Assembly: GCA_022818135.1 (NCBI GenBank)
Contig: JAFMSR010000016.1
Span: 12,040,807 to 12,104,806 of the forward strand
Length of the DNA stretch: 64,000 nucleotides
Source: Saxidomus purpurata
Lineage: Eukaryota; Mollusca; Bivalvia; Venerida; Veneridae
Reading direction: 5' to 3'
Of this stretch, positions 46,217 to 58,754 are shown in pieces. Made by a program: the position numbers and the translations under genes. The notes under the pieces were generated by a model. That model was given only the letters and a program-made list of their open reading frames with translations. It was not told the origin of the DNA and did no database searches. Numbering within the stretch: the first letter of the stretch is position 1; each line of letters opens with the position of its first letter.

Positions 46217-47886
46217 CAGGTTTTTTGAAGAAAAAAACCTGCTTATTAGAATGGCGATGTCGTATGTCGGGCGGGCGGGCGTCAAACATTGGCTTCCGTT
46301 CAGGAGTTAGGAGTGACCAATTGCAATGCAACTTGGTGTGAAGGTAGCTTGTAAGGAGACACAGCTTGGGATTGCATTTAGGGTCACTAGGATCAAGGTC
46401 AAGGTCACTGTTACTCAAAATAGAAAAACGGTTTCCGCTCAAATACTCCAGTTAGGAGTGACCAAAAGCAATGAAACTTGGTGTTAAGGCAGCATGCGTA
46501 GAGACGCAGCTTATGATTGCATTTGGGGTCACTAGGATCAAAGACAAGGTCACGGTTTCCGCTCAATAACTCAAGTTATAGTGACCAATTACAATGAAAC
46601 TTAATCTGTAGGTAGCTTGAGTGGAGACGAAGCTCGGGATTGCATTTGGGGTCGATAAGGTCAAGGTAAAGTTCACTGTTGCTTCGTCTGATTTTTGAAA
46701 AAGAATGACGAGCTATTGTCGTCACTTGATTGTCGTTGTCATCGGCCTTGGTTAAATTTTGCGTTTAGGTCACTTACATGGAAACTATCAAAGCTAGAAC
46801 TTTGAAACTTGGGAAACTTGTTCATCTAATACCCTTCTTTACTTTGTATGCTAAAGATGCTGAGTCTGACCTGTTTTTTGGGGTATAAAACATGAATTTT
46901 GATGGAGTTTGGTTGATTTTGATAATTGGACATAGCTTCTTCATTTTTTGTTAGATTGATTTAAAGGTTTCTCAAACAATAAATGGATAATGTACTTCAA
47001 CATATCAAACGGGTTTTTGAGTCACACATTTGGAAGGGGAGGGGGAGGGGGAGGGGGAGGGGGATATTTTAGTATTTTTCGACTTTGTCATTTTAGCTAG
47101 TCTGATTTTTGAAGTTTTGCGTTTGGATCACTTACATGCAAACTATCAAAGCTATCACTTTCAAACTTGGAATACCTGTTCACTATCAAATGAACAATAG
47201 AATAAAAGATTTTTACAAGTTACATAACCCTGTAATGTATTTTGCTGGATTATTACCCCTTCTTAACTTTGAAAGTTTCACACACACAATATTTTTGTAA
47301 CAGTAAACATAATGCAACCAAACTTAGTGTATAGGAAGTATTTATGAATATCTTTAATTGGATTGTATTTTAGGGCTCCTGGGGTCAAGGTCACTGTTAC
47401 TGAAAATAGGAAAACAGTTATATATTCAATATCTTTAGTTAAGGTTGACATAATGTAACCAACTTTTGTTTGTAGTAAGTATTTAAGAAGATAGGGTTAG
47501 GTTTTGGGGCTTCTGGGGTCATTGTCAAGATCACTAACTAAAATAGAAATACAGTAATATGTTAAATATCTTTAGTTACAATTGACATAATGTAACTGAA
47601 TTATTAAGTGTGTAATACATATGAATAAAGACTTTTAAATTAGTTGGGATTGTGTTTGGTGCTCATGGGTTCAAAGTCCATGTTTTTCTTCTAAAAATAG
47701 AAAAATGGAATTGCAATTTAATTATTGTGACCAAACTTAGTGTCTAGTTATCATTATGAAAACCTTTTGTGGGATTGTGTTCTGGGGTCAAGGTCAAGGA
47801 CACTGTTACTTAAAAAATGGTGATAAATAAACTTAAGAGGATAAAATCAGACGTGCGTTCGGCACCCGGAGTCGGTGCTCTTGTTG
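46217..47886 (+). repeat. Dispersed molluscan repeat with hairpin start
   Basis: It starts with the hairpin GCAGGTTTTTTGAAGAAAAA/AACCTGC, followed by GTCGGGCGGGCGGGCG. Recurrent 'gggtcactaggatcaaggtcaaggtcac' modules follow. It ends CGGCACCCGGAGTCGGTGCT, a second hairpin. A (GAGGGG)n run lies at 47036-47063. Both ends look complete, giving about 1.67 kb. Confidence 0.75.
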
Positions 47887-49712
47887 TGAATTTAGGGTAA
47901 AGATATGACTGTTTGTTCAAGCTATAGACCTGTAACTTTACAACTGCATACATGTATGTATTTCATAAAAGGTCAAAATAATAGAGACAAATATACTTAT
48001 AAGCCAAAATGTGGCTATATGTTGATTGACAGCCGATTGTCCACTCTTTACTTGTCTGACCATACTTGTTGTTCGACAATACCGTGTCATTCACATTTTC
48101 ATTTATTCTTGTTTCGTAAATCTCTTACATTCCCTCTTGTTCAGTCACATTCTATCACTCTTTTTTTGTACTTTTTGTGTATATTTTCTCATATATACAC
48201 ATAATCTTTTGAGTAGTAAGCTTTTTGTATATATAAAAAGTATCTAGTACTTGTATGTTACAAAAATCGTATCTTATTTTCACTCTCTCTTTTGTATTTT
48301 TGTAGTTTTTGTTTTGCTTTTTTGATAATTATGATCTGTTTATATATAATTTATACAAAGTATCATGAATTGCTGTGTTAATTACTAGCACGAAATGTTG
48401 TAAATCCATGTACATTACGATTTTCACTAAGTTACATAAATAGTATAAGTTTGACATCTAAATTAACGCACGTTAGTACTATTAGTCTAGATAAGTCCAA
48501 TATTAAATGTTTTTTATCAACACGTGACTGTTGTTTTGTCATTGTTCATAATTTAAAAAAACGAAGCAGGTATGGTAGTGGGGTTTATTGCCCCCCCCCC
48601 CCCCCATAATAATCAACATCCGGTTTAAACCAATTTTTGGCGAAATAAAAACAATGTGGCTACATTGATGATGATGATTTATATATTCCATATATATTTT
48701 AGAATAAAAAAGCAAAAGGGAATTGTGTCAAATTGAAAACTGCAAACTAGAAATCGGGGTTTAATTAAAAATTATCGAGCATAAAATTTATGAAGAAATA
48801 TTTTCGATACTCGCTGCATTTATAGACAATTTTGCATTGAATTTATCTCAAAATTAATGCTGAACATGCTAATATTTTTCGAAGAGACATGTACAAATCT
48901 CTCATAATAAATATTCATGAAATAGAAAATTAGAAGAAAAAAGAAATAATATTACTTATCTTATTTGTATGCAGATTCTTTTTTTTTCAGTAAGGTCTTG
49001 CGTAAGAATAAAATTATAAAAAAAGTATCACGACTTTAACAACTAGAAAAGATTAAAAGTTTTTCAAAGATTTCAAATAGCTATGAGTCCCATAAACTAT
49101 GGGCTGCATCAGCATAACATACATAAATATACATGCAAAAGTAAGTCACAATGAGTAAATGGAAAAAACGGTTATGATATATAAAAAACAGTAGTCACAA
49201 AAAGAAGAAAAAGTGAGAAAAATAAACAGATCATTTTTTTAATAATTATACTATATATGTATAGCAATAAATACTATACCGAAAATTATAGAAAACAAAA
49301 TGGAATGCATATACGTGGCTAGATTTTTGTAAATTGTTATAAAAGTGGGTGAGTCGCTACCAGAAAGGAAATGAAAAAATCCTAATATGTTATCTTTTTA
49401 TTATTTTGACGAATCATACTAAACTAAAACCGGTCATGGAAAAACGACTATTTAGTCTATATTCACGTGAAACTCGTGAAATTTACTATTATACGGCAAT
49501 AGTATTCTAGAATTTTGATACAAAATGGATGTTTTTGAGTAGGTGAATATAGTGACTATCAGTTTTAAACAACGTTTTTTTTTTTTTTTTTTTACATTTT
49601 TTACATTTAGAGGATGACAAAAATGCCAATTTTATGATCTATTTTTGTACATGGCTTGCAGCTGTGAGTAGCCCCATATATATATATATATGTTTTAATG
49701 CATATTTTGCAG
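47887..49712. other. No gene recognised; homopolymer tracts
   Basis: AT-rich. It holds a 15-base C run (48591-48605), a T run (about 49575-49592) and (TA)n at 49678-49690. No supported exon. Confidence 0.5.
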
Positions 49713-49903
49713 AAACATTATCACAGACTTCTTCTTTCTTGCATATCGGATCGGCATTTCCGATGATTTTGCCAATGCCGGAAAAATCGGCCTTGCCCCC
49801 CCCCACCCCACCTACGCCAGACGACTCCCGTGAGTTACTTATGACGAACTGTTATAAACATTGTGACATCACTTTCCCAAATACAACGTCTGAATATCGT
49901 TAG
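49713..49903 (+). CDS. Candidate terminal exon, unknown gene
   Basis: The acceptor is ATGCATATTTTGCAG, followed by an open frame of 62 codons after two bases. It contains LPMPEKSALPPPTPPTPDDS, a proline-rich linker-like segment, and ends CDITFPNTTSEYR before a TAG at 49901-49903. The composition looks like a cytoplasmic tail, with possible SH3-type PPTPP and a C-terminal Tyr. No upstream exon was identified in the preceding kilobases. It could be the plus-strand end of an undetected gene, or chance. Confidence 0.3.
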
Positions 49904-50131
49904 TTTTTATACGATTATACTAATTTCGGTAAGTTATCATTTAGAAATATACTTTAAAGTGCAAGACGGTATGCAATAAACCGTTTCTATCGTGAATATT
50001 TGGTTCAGATGAAAATATGCGTCACCTCGGGTTTCTGTTTTGCGGGAACTCCATGACATATGTTCCGATCATGATAGAAACGTGCTCATGATAGAAACTA
50101 TTAATCTGTCTTAAAATTAATTTTATGCTAA

Positions 50132-50137
50132 TTTATT
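50132..50137 (-). promoter_or_regulatory. Possible poly(A) signal of gene B
   Basis: AATAAA on the minus strand about 505 bp after the gene B stop; no closer AATAAA was seen. Position only, no other support. Confidence 0.3.
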
Positions 50138-50641
50138 TGCTTTGACAGTAGGTCACACCCCATGGCCAATACAAATCAATTTACAATGTAGCAATTAATG
50201 TTTTCAAAAATATGTTACACGGTTCCCATAAACAAGAAACAATATATAAAGTGCAAAACTGTTTTGGGGAAGCTTAAATTATCCCTAGCTGCAAGTCGTG
50301 TTAAAAATTGGAGACCAGTAAGAATTGTTATTACATTTAGTGATCTGTTTCTTTTTGTAATCCCAGGTAACATGTTATATTTGATTTGTTTAGAGATGGA
50401 GCAGTCCTTTCCAAAATATAGAGGTTTACACAGTTTCTGAACACAATAAAAAGATAAAAAAACCTTTGAAGCGTTGTCAGTCACTACCTTAAAAATCCAT
50501 GAAAATAAGTATAATATTCAAACTACAGATATACGTTAACTCAATGATACAATGTATATGCAACAAATATACAAACAAGCTGGTGTATGCAAAACCACTG
50601 TAGGGTTTGATTTGTATTTTGTTTAACTAAGTCATTAAACT

Positions 50642-50931
50642 TTAGCAAACGGTGCAGCCCTCATCCATTTTCAGTTTGTCAATCCTATCAGATGCAAAGT
50701 GTAGGGCTTGTCTCACAGCAAGCAAAATCAGAATGCTTGTTTCTTTACAAAGGTTTATCTCAACTTCATAATTTTTCAATGGATGGATGTTTCCTTCTGG
50801 AATACCAAATATCTCTGTGGCAGTTTTAAAAGCATCGTGTACCTTGGTGCTGTAAAACGTCTTGGTGATGTCTTCTCTTACCTTTGAACACAGTTGGTCA
50901 ATTTTCGGAAGAACCAAGACACAAGGAATAT
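50642..50931 (-). CDS. IFI44-like gene B exon 6 (C-terminus)
   Basis: Acceptor GCTCGTTTAAG; the first two bases complete an Asp codon. It encodes IPCVLVLPKIDQLCSKV (the strand and KID in the place of the GTPase [NT]KxD motif), then FGIPEGNIHPLKNYEVE and a helical ILILLAVRQALHF. It stops at 50644-50642. The NIHP.KNY.VE block is a strong IFI44-family mark. Confidence 0.88.
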
Positions 50932-51260
50932 CTTAAACGAGCATGGTTAAGTACTTTACAGATGAAGTTCATTAATAAAACATTATTTAAAAGATTTTTT
51001 TTTTAATTTAACCGCATGCTGTCTGTATTACTGTTCAATGGACTTGGCAATCTAAAATAAGGACGGACAAAGAGCTAGAACTTTAAAAGACAAAAATTGT
51101 CTTACATGTTATCGTTGGAATTAATAAATGCCTCAATGTGAATTCTTAACAAATGACTCCAATTATTTAGCTTGAAATGTGTTAAAGAATTCATTCAAAA
51201 TGGTTCACTGTTTAAGGTGACCTATAGCTACATTATGAAAACAATGAAAATAATATATAC

Positions 51261-51435
51261 CTAAACCTTGAACTCCATTTTGAAACTCCTTGATCTTTTC
51301 AATGTAAGGGCCTATTATATCCGCCTTCATGGTGTTGGAATCGAAAACCAATACAACACAATGAATTTGTTCTTCAATGCTCGGTTTCTTTCGAAAACAT
51401 GGATCGTCCTTGGATAGTGGTGTCTTTGGTTTAAA
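51261..51435 (-). CDS. IFI44-like gene B exon 5
   Basis: Acceptor AATTTGGCAG, donor GTATAT. It encodes FKPKTPLSKDDPCFRKKPS, then EEQIHCVVLVFDSNTM and IKEFQNGVQGL. The IHCVVLVFDS strand is the conserved beta-strand of the family. It ends with one base of an Asp codon shared with exon 6. Confidence 0.88.
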
Positions 51436-51706
51436 CTGCCAAATTGAACATACTGAACATACAGTAAAATACAAAAAGTGCTGAAATACCTAAAATTGAA
51501 ATAGAAACAATAGTATTAAAATTCACCCCATTAAAAACACAAACTGAAAAGTACAATCATACCGAAGTACAAACATATTTTTGCAAAAATAAAATCTTAG
51601 GACGCGAAAACAAAGCAGCAAGACGGTGGCAAACGAGTGAGGTTTTAATCACAAAATATTGATATCATGGAATAAACAGGGATTCACTTAAATACTAGCA
51701 ACTTAC

Positions 51707-51847
51707 TTCGTACTCTTTTTTCACATGACCTTTTAAGAGGCACAGCAAATCGTCGAGTAATATACCACCATTAAACACATGTTCTATGCCCATACAGTCC
51801 CAAAGGCAACAGTTTTTCAAAAATCCTTCATTCACATATCTGTAATA
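51707..51847 (-). CDS. IFI44-like gene B exon 4
   Basis: The in-phase acceptor is TAATGTTATAG (a second AG 7 bp later would break the frame). Donor GTAAGT. It encodes YYRYVNEGFLKNCCLWDCMG, then LLDDLLCLLKGHVKKEYE. LWDCMG corresponds to the LCDTMGLE switch II region of IFI44 and LLKGHV to its ILKGHV block. 47 codons, phase 0 at both ends. Confidence 0.85.
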
Positions 51848-52039
51848 CTATAACATTAGAGACAATTATAATTCTAGGTAACTGTTGAGATGTTTACAGA
51901 CCAGACAGAAATGCATAAAATGAAATGATAGTGAAAATCTAAGCATTATTTTTATGTAACTAGACGTACATTATGTAAATTAAATCGGTTTCAATATAGA
52001 AAAGTTTTCAAAAATATACTTAATACTAATAATGCATAC

Positions 52040-52222
52040 TTTTGTTGTAAAGCTTGTGTCTTTAGTACCAGTATACGCCACATTTGCACGTCGGCCCTTT
52101 GCTAATGACACAATGGAATTGACTGTAGAGGATTTTCCCGCACCGGTCGGACCAAGCAAAAGCAAATTTGCAACAAAAGCAGGTTTTATGTCGGAAATCT
52201 CTTTAACCAGTTCCTCGTATGT
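52040..52222 (-). CDS. IFI44-like gene B exon 3 (P-loop)
   Basis: Acceptor CATGTTTCAG, donor GTATGC. It encodes TYEELVKEISDIKPAF, LLLLGPTGAGKSSTVNSI and DTSFTTK. GPTGAGKSS is a classic Walker A/G1 motif. SFTTK sits where the family has its switch I Thr. 61 codons, phase 0 at both ends. Confidence 0.92.
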
Positions 52223-52464
52223 CTGAAACATGTAATGAACTTTTGTGAACATACTGCATGATTGTATCTTATTGATCCTCGATCTTTACATTGTCAATGT
52301 CTCAACGTATATCCGTTAATCAATATTATCATCTGAAAATAATTATGTTATTTCTGAACATGTCTAAAAATATTCAAGGGTTTGACTTTATATTTTAAAA
52401 GGAGGTAGAGAACTTTTAAAAGAAGTGCCGTGACTAAGATTCATAATTCTACCTTGCACAGGTT

Positions 52465-53600
52465 TTAGCTCATCTAAGCAACGCTCAGCGTATACTAATA
52501 GTATAGCCCGTCGCCTTTTGCTTGTTAATACTCAATCGTGACGAAACTTACACAAAATATATATGGCCACATGATCTATGATGATATCGATACTGGGTCA
52601 TATGAGGTCCAGAACTAGATCACATTGTAAAATAATAGAAACACTCAAGAGGCCACACGTGACCCTGCAATCATTATGAAATTTGTAAGAATGTGTGTCT
52701 CTATGATTGCTAGGTCAAGTTCAAACCTGATTATGTGGGGTTAAAAACCAGTTCCCCATGACAAATAACAAAACAGCTTGATACAAATTTAGAAGCCACA
52801 TTGTATACCCATTCATCATGAAAGTCAGTCGCGATGCATGTCTTAATGGAATTGGGTCTCGTGGATTCAAAAACTAGATCTAAGGATCAAATCATAGAAA
52901 AAAGCTTGTTGAAGAAACTAAATTTTCCACATGAAAGTTGATGACAATGTTTGCCTAGATTAACTCCAGTATGAAACTGGGTCACACGGGTAGAAATACT
53001 AGTTTACCATGTCAAGTCAAAGAAACACCAAAAGCCAAATTTTGTACCCAATCATCTTGAAAGTTTGTAAGAATGTTTGTCATAATTACCTCTTGATCTT
53101 GGATCACGTGGGATCACAAAATCGGTCACCAGGTCAAATCACTTTAGAAGCCACAATTTCAACACTATCTTTTTGAAAAGTAGGAGTGTTTGTCTTGATG
53201 AATATTTTGGTAAGCTAAATCATAGAAATTTGGATCATGTAGACAGTTTTGCTTGTTGATTTCAACTTCGACACCGTCTTTATTGTTTTGAAGCTTCAGC
53301 AAGGAAATTTGACCAAAGACCTTGACAATGTCTTGCCGAAATTTATAATAATCTCCCTTTGTTATCTAACAAGGTACATATTCTGAAAGTTAAGAACAGT
53401 TCACTGGACTAAATTTATATTTCACACAGCGGTAGAATCCATTGATAGGAAGGAAGTGTAGTAACCAAGAACCATACACATTATTCACAGTATTTGAATT
53501 ATTTCCTTTTGTAAACTGAAAGTATACTTGACCGGAACAGGACCTAGAATGAACTGATATTTTACACAATGGTAGAGGACATTAAAAAGAAATGCCAAAG
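52465..53600 (+). repeat. Dispersed repeat, AGCTCA-type, diverged
   Basis: It starts TTTTAGCTCATCTAAGCAAC and contains 'gggtcacacggg'- and 'gaaagtttgtaagaatgtttgtc'-like modules repeated every 150-200 bp. It is similar in style to 12979-16013. It lies in intron 2 of gene B. Confidence 0.5.
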
Positions 53601-54084
53601 AATCCCACTAATGATAAGATACATTAAAGCTCTGTGCCTTGGGACTTTGGACAATCATATTTCAATGTTTCCTTATGTTGCCATAGCAACCAGTATTTTG
53701 CATAAATTGAATTCTTGAGCAGCCGTTGTACAGTATATAACTATTGCAAGTATTTTCTGTTTTAGTTTGGTTAATATTCGCTAAGTAGTCTAGAGAGGGA
53801 TGTCTTATAAAGTAAGTGTGGGCGGCGGAAGGACTAATGGACTGACGACGCCTGACATCTAACGATCCGGTTATCCCACACAAGCGCTTTGTGCTGAGGT
53901 GAGCGGAAATACCTGCACGTAATAATGTAATGTCTCCTATATATTCAAATAAAAAAGGTATCGTTTGCATAAATGAATTGCTTGGTATTTGTTTTTACTT
54001 TGTTATGTATCTTGTGTAATGTAAACGGCTCAGACATATCGATATTTGTAACTTCAAACAATATTAGGACGATTTCTAACAGGC

Positions 54085-54300
54085 CCGAGCTTGATGTGTG
54101 TCCTTGAGCAAACACACTGATATCACACGTGCCTCAGTCTACCCAGTTGTAAATGGGCAGCAGCGTTAAAAACCCGCTGTCTCTCTCTCGCGAGATTGAT
54201 GACATCTGAAAAGAGTGTTCGAGAGCGATTCAATAAACTGCGGAGCTTTATTCATAATCGAATTAAAATTTATTCGTATAAACTAATTTCTAACAAACAT
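54085..54300 (+). mobile_element. SINE tail copy related to 41860-42119
   Basis: The last 75 bp (GTGTTCGAGAGCGATTCAAT ... ATTCGTATAAACTA) align with the tail of the SINE at 41860-42119. The 5' part (GCTTGATGTGTGTCCTTGAG, CACGTGCCTCAGTCTACCCA) is a different body, so this is a second subfamily or a mosaic. Confidence 0.65.
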
Positions 54301-54379
54301 TGGGTCGATAACTATGAACATTACATTAAGAAGTCTTCAATTAAGTAACTGTTACTTTTACACAGTCTTAGCACACGTG

Positions 54380-54890
54380 TTCACCATCATGAGACGGAGT
54401 GTCATGCGCAAGAAGCAGGTCCCTAGGTCTAAGGTCAAGGTCACACTTAGAGGGTAAACGTCACATTCAAGAATGTCTTTGTCCGGAGCGTATCTACTTC
54501 ATGCATGGAGGGATTTTAATGTTACTTGCTACAAATGTTAACCATAATGAGATAAAGTGTCATGCGCAAAAACCAGGTCCCTAGTTTCAAGGTCAAGGTC
54601 ACACTTAGAGGCCAAAGATTAGATACAAGAATAATTCAAGAATGACTTTGTCCGGAGCATTTCTTCTTCATGCATAGAGGGATTTTGGATGTTACTTGGC
54701 CCAATGTTCTACACCATGAGACGGATTGTCATGCGCAAGAACCAGGTCCCTAGATTTAAGGTCAAGGTCACACTTAGAGGTTAAAGGTCAAATTCAAAAA
54801 TATCTTTGTCCGGAGCATTTCTTCTTAGTGCATAGAGGGATTTTGATGTAACTTGGCACAAATATTCACCACCATGAGCTACCCTTGTTT
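54380..54890 (+). repeat. Three-unit tandem repeat of about 160-170 bp
   Basis: Units begin near 54382, 54541 and 54713. Each carries GTCATGCGCAAGAA or a close variant, CAGGTCCCTAG, AAGGTCAAGGTCACACTTAG and TTTGTCCGGAGC. It lies within intron 2 of gene B. Confidence 0.85.
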
Positions 54891-55187
54891 TTAGTATTAC
54901 TTCCCTTTGTTGTTACTATAAATAGCTTACATTGTAACTTTTTTATTACTGGCAATAGAGAAAAATCGAGACCACTTTTCTGTGCATGTTACATCCAATA
55001 TTTAGATGTATTTTGACCTATCTCTACTTGGTAAGGAGTTAGTCCTTTTGACAGCTGGCGGGCTCGACATGATGCACATGGGCATCTAGTTTTATGTAAT
55101 CAATGAAATTACAATTACATCAAAAATGTAATAAATTAAAATACAAATTATTTTGACTTTTTAAATTTAATTTCCAAAGTTCCACTT

Positions 55188-55342
55188 CGGTCGTTTGGTC
55201 GGTGGGTCGGTCGTTTGGTCGGTTGGTCGGAGGGTCTATGGGTCAGTCGGTCGGTGATTCGGTCGGTGGGTCGGTCAGTGGGTTGGTCGGTGGGTTAGGT
55301 AGGTAAGTATTGTTGGTTAGGTAGGAAGGTTGGTAGGTTTCC
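55188..55342. repeat. GGTCGGT-type minisatellite
   Basis: Imperfect repeats of GGTCGGT/GGTCGGTTGGTC pass into GGTAGGTAAG and GGTTGGTAGG. Strongly G/T biased, with a purine/pyrimidine strand asymmetry. Confidence 0.9.
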
Positions 55343-55481
55343 ACAACCAACATTTTCAAGAACTTAAAAATGTTTAAAAAATTATTTGTGAATGACATTT
55401 TTATCTTCTACCTCCTATCTAGCCCAACAGTGAAGCTTAAACTCACATTATCAAGTACTAATTATATGTATGTATTTTAGA

Positions 55482-55760
55482 GTTTTATCGTTGGTATCGG
55501 CTAATCCGTATGACCAACGCCCCAGAAGAATTTAGTTATTTTATGTTTCGGTGGGATAATCCAAGAAACAGAACGCGTCCTGTTCCAGAGACACCCCTGG
55601 TTCTTTAACATGACCGGTATACATTACTCAAATATCTGACCTCAGTTTAAGGTCTAATACGAAAGACCATAAGTTATGTTTGTAGAAGAGCGGAGGATCG
55701 AACCTGCGATTCCTGGATTACGAGTTCAGCGCGCTAACCACTGGACCACTGATCTTAATC
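55482..55760 (-). mobile_element. tRNA-headed SINE, minus strand
   Basis: On the minus strand from 55756: GGTCCAGTGGTTAGCGCGCT (A-box), a loop CTCGTAA, and CGCAGGTTCGATCCTCCGC (B-box). The tail ends ACCAACGATAAAACT, the same as the SINE at 43557-43835, although the head is different. Confidence 0.8.
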
Positions 55761-58530
55761 TTTTTAATATCATCGTTTCGGCGAATAATCACATTTATTC
55801 ATCACAGGATTTAAATAGCAGTTGTCACCTCTATAATCATGGTCAGTTATACATGTGACCAGATTACATAAATTAGTCAGATGAGCCACCTTGCACTTCA
55901 TGGTATGTTGAAAACACAACAACAATATAATTGCAAAATGATTCAACACTCTTGTTAAATTAAGATTTGTTTTCTTACTAAACTGCTGAGGGGTGCAACT
56001 GAGTTGGAACTATTTACTGTTCTAACATGAATTCGCTTCCCTTGATAAAAGCACGTGTTTGCTGTTCCGTTTTTACTCCCGGTTGTATTTATTTAGTTAA
56101 TATTCACGGTATTTTTCAAATAACAAATAACATTAAATGCCATACATGTATTTATGAATCTCCTGCCTTTTGCATCATTGAATATGAGAAACGAACCTTT
56201 TTGCTATTAGTGTAAACCTTCTATTTACCACTCCTACCAAATTCATTTATAACTTCGAATGAAACTTTATTTTGTAATGGTTTTGCCTGTCTTTATTGAA
56301 AAAACCAGATTCGTTTAACTTATTTATATCGGCCTGCTCAATAGGTTCTTTATGGCAGCTAAAATTTCCATTCTCTTTTCAGCGACTTCACTAGATCTGT
56401 CGGGACCTGATTGGAAGACTGAAAGTCATTCATCAAGTTTATCAATCTATTGATTAGAGGTATCGTTAAATGCCTATTGACACCAGCACGGATTCCAAAT
56501 AATATTGCTTTTGAATAGTTGTTGCCATCTTTGGTTTGCACGGAAGCATAGAAGCGTTCAAAGAGTGTGTCAAGTTATTCAAAAGTGAGCCATTAATAAT
56601 CTACGTGACCAAACCGAGCTTCCATCATCCAATTTTAAATTTTGAAGAAAAGTAACTGTTAGTGTTTTGGGCATTTTTTCTTAAAAATACAATGTAGGAG
56701 AACTTAGCTAAAATTTAAAAGTCATACATACTTGTTTGAAATAATAAGAACACAAACTTATTTATAACCTATTTATAAAGGTCTGTCATGATAATCTGGA
56801 GCTATAGATAGCTACAGACTTTCAAATGAATTTCAAGGTACTTAGCAATACTCTGTTGCAAAAACCTTTTTACATAGTGTGGTATATGCCTGAATACAGA
56901 CAAATGAGCTGTTTTACAACTGTCATACCGTATACCCCCGTATAAACGCCCCCTTTCATTTCGAAAATGAAAATTTACTTCCAGGTATTTACACACAGTA
57001 ATCCATATCAATATTGATTAATCCAGTGAAATATAGGAACACAACATTTACTTTCATTAAACTGCTTTTCATTTGCATTTTGATTCTAGTATAATTGTCC
57101 CCAAGGCAATGTTTGTCTTGAATGATGCCCCCTCCCCCCGGTCAAAAATGTATCTCCCCCGGGGGTATTTAAATGGGGTATACAGTAAACCTTTCATTCC
57201 ATGCCTGCCAAATTGATTAAGGACTTCAAATAGAATTTTATTTTGGAATGTGCATACGTGGAATGAAATATGCACAAAATCTGTATATATGTTTGATTAG
57301 GCCATAAAATGTGTGTTGAAACTGCTATTTAAATCGTTCGAACTGTTTTGCTCAACATGTAGAATAATACATTAAAAAAAACTACAATAATTACGTGTTA
57401 GCTAAAGTTTGTTGTTTTGTGTTTAAGTACCGACTTTTGCTGATAACATACAAAACGAGTTGGCTGCTTAAAAAGCACCCAATGGGTTATGCCGCATGGG
57501 TAGCATGCATGAACATAACAAAATAGCATCACCGGAGAACAAAATCGTGTTTGACATTTAAATCAGTTCTTTAGGTTGAATACAGATTCTTTTCTATCTG
57601 AAGAGAAAAGTTGATGCTAAGAGAATAATAAATTCCTATGAAGAAATGAAGATTAAAGCTTAACATACTGTAACGAGACTATTGACCTTCATTCAAACAT
57701 ACAGACAAACGGACGGACATTTATATAGGTCCATGATGTAGTTCGGAATACTGTTTTATATAGACTGTTCCATTATCAATAAATTGGCTCCGATTGCTTT
57801 CCGCCAGTAAGCATCTGCACTATCTGCACGTCGACAACTATCAATACTACCGTAATAAAAAAAGAGTTAGACTGAATAATAGACGTATACAACTACAAAA
57901 CCGTATTGGTATGTATATATTTCTGTAAAACAGATATCTGAACTGCGAAGTAAATTTAAACTCGTGAATGACAGGTAAAGCTAGATGAAGTTTAGAAGCA
58001 GTTCAATAAGCGCTCGGAGGAGAATAATTTTGATGATTGTCTAGGTGCGTAAAAGAAACTACCCACTATACTGGTCGATGCCCTCAGGGGCATTACCCAA
58101 AAATAGCATAGGCTATGGACATTATATAAATTTCATTTTGCATGAAAGAACTACAATATTAACTCAGCTAGGAGCATGTTTTCGTCAGTTTCAAATGGGC
58201 CATATCAACACTATTTGTCTTATTTTGTTATTGTTGTTGCTGATACTGCAGACGTACCGGAAGTGTAGTAAATGTTACTACGATTGTTTTGTTTACATTA
58301 CGTAACGCCAGGCCAATAAAAGAAATATACGCGCACTAATTACATTGTATGGCATATACACAGGAGGGAATTTCAACAGACAAATGTAGTTCCGGGTGTC
58401 TAGATTGATATACTTTGTAAGATTTATCACGCTCGAATCGTTCTTCGTGTATAGAAGAGAAATTGTCAAAAGTGTTGGAATCTTAAATATTTCACTTAAT
58501 CTCAAGCATAATACTTTAGGCTAAACTTAC
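55761..58530. other. Intron 2 of gene B, nothing further recognised
   Basis: Apart from short AT-rich frames and a C-rich patch at 57125-57165, no exon, RNA gene or repeat family is recognised here. Confidence 0.4.
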
Positions 58531-58598
58531 CGTGTCATGTTTTCGCCATGGGGCGTCATATAATTCTCCACGTGGTGCAGGAGTTTCAGAAGACGATG
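58531..58598 (-). CDS. IFI44-like gene B exon 2 (PWR motif)
   Basis: Acceptor TATTGTTTTCTCGGCAG, donor GTAAGT. The first two bases complete an Ala codon begun in exon 1, then SSSETPAPRGELYDAPWRKH and DT. PWR just before the P-loop exon is a recurrent IFI44-family feature. It ends on a codon boundary, matching exon 3. Confidence 0.85.
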
Positions 58599-58754
58599 CT
58601 GCCGAGAAAACAATATAGACAAAATATTCATTTACTTAGATACATGAATTTAAAGTAGGAAATGACAGTTATATCCTATATGTTTTCTCTTCCATTGTGA
58701 TAAAGTCCGTACCATGACACACACCCCTGCGAGACTGGAAATTCGTCCTCGATA

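Noticed and set aside
50198..50484. Overlapping open frames on both strands after gene B
   Set aside because: They sit in the probable 3' untranslated region of gene B and have no splice or domain support.
54399..54584. Open frame over the 54.4-kb region
   Set aside because: It spans the three-unit tandem repeat and has no splice support.
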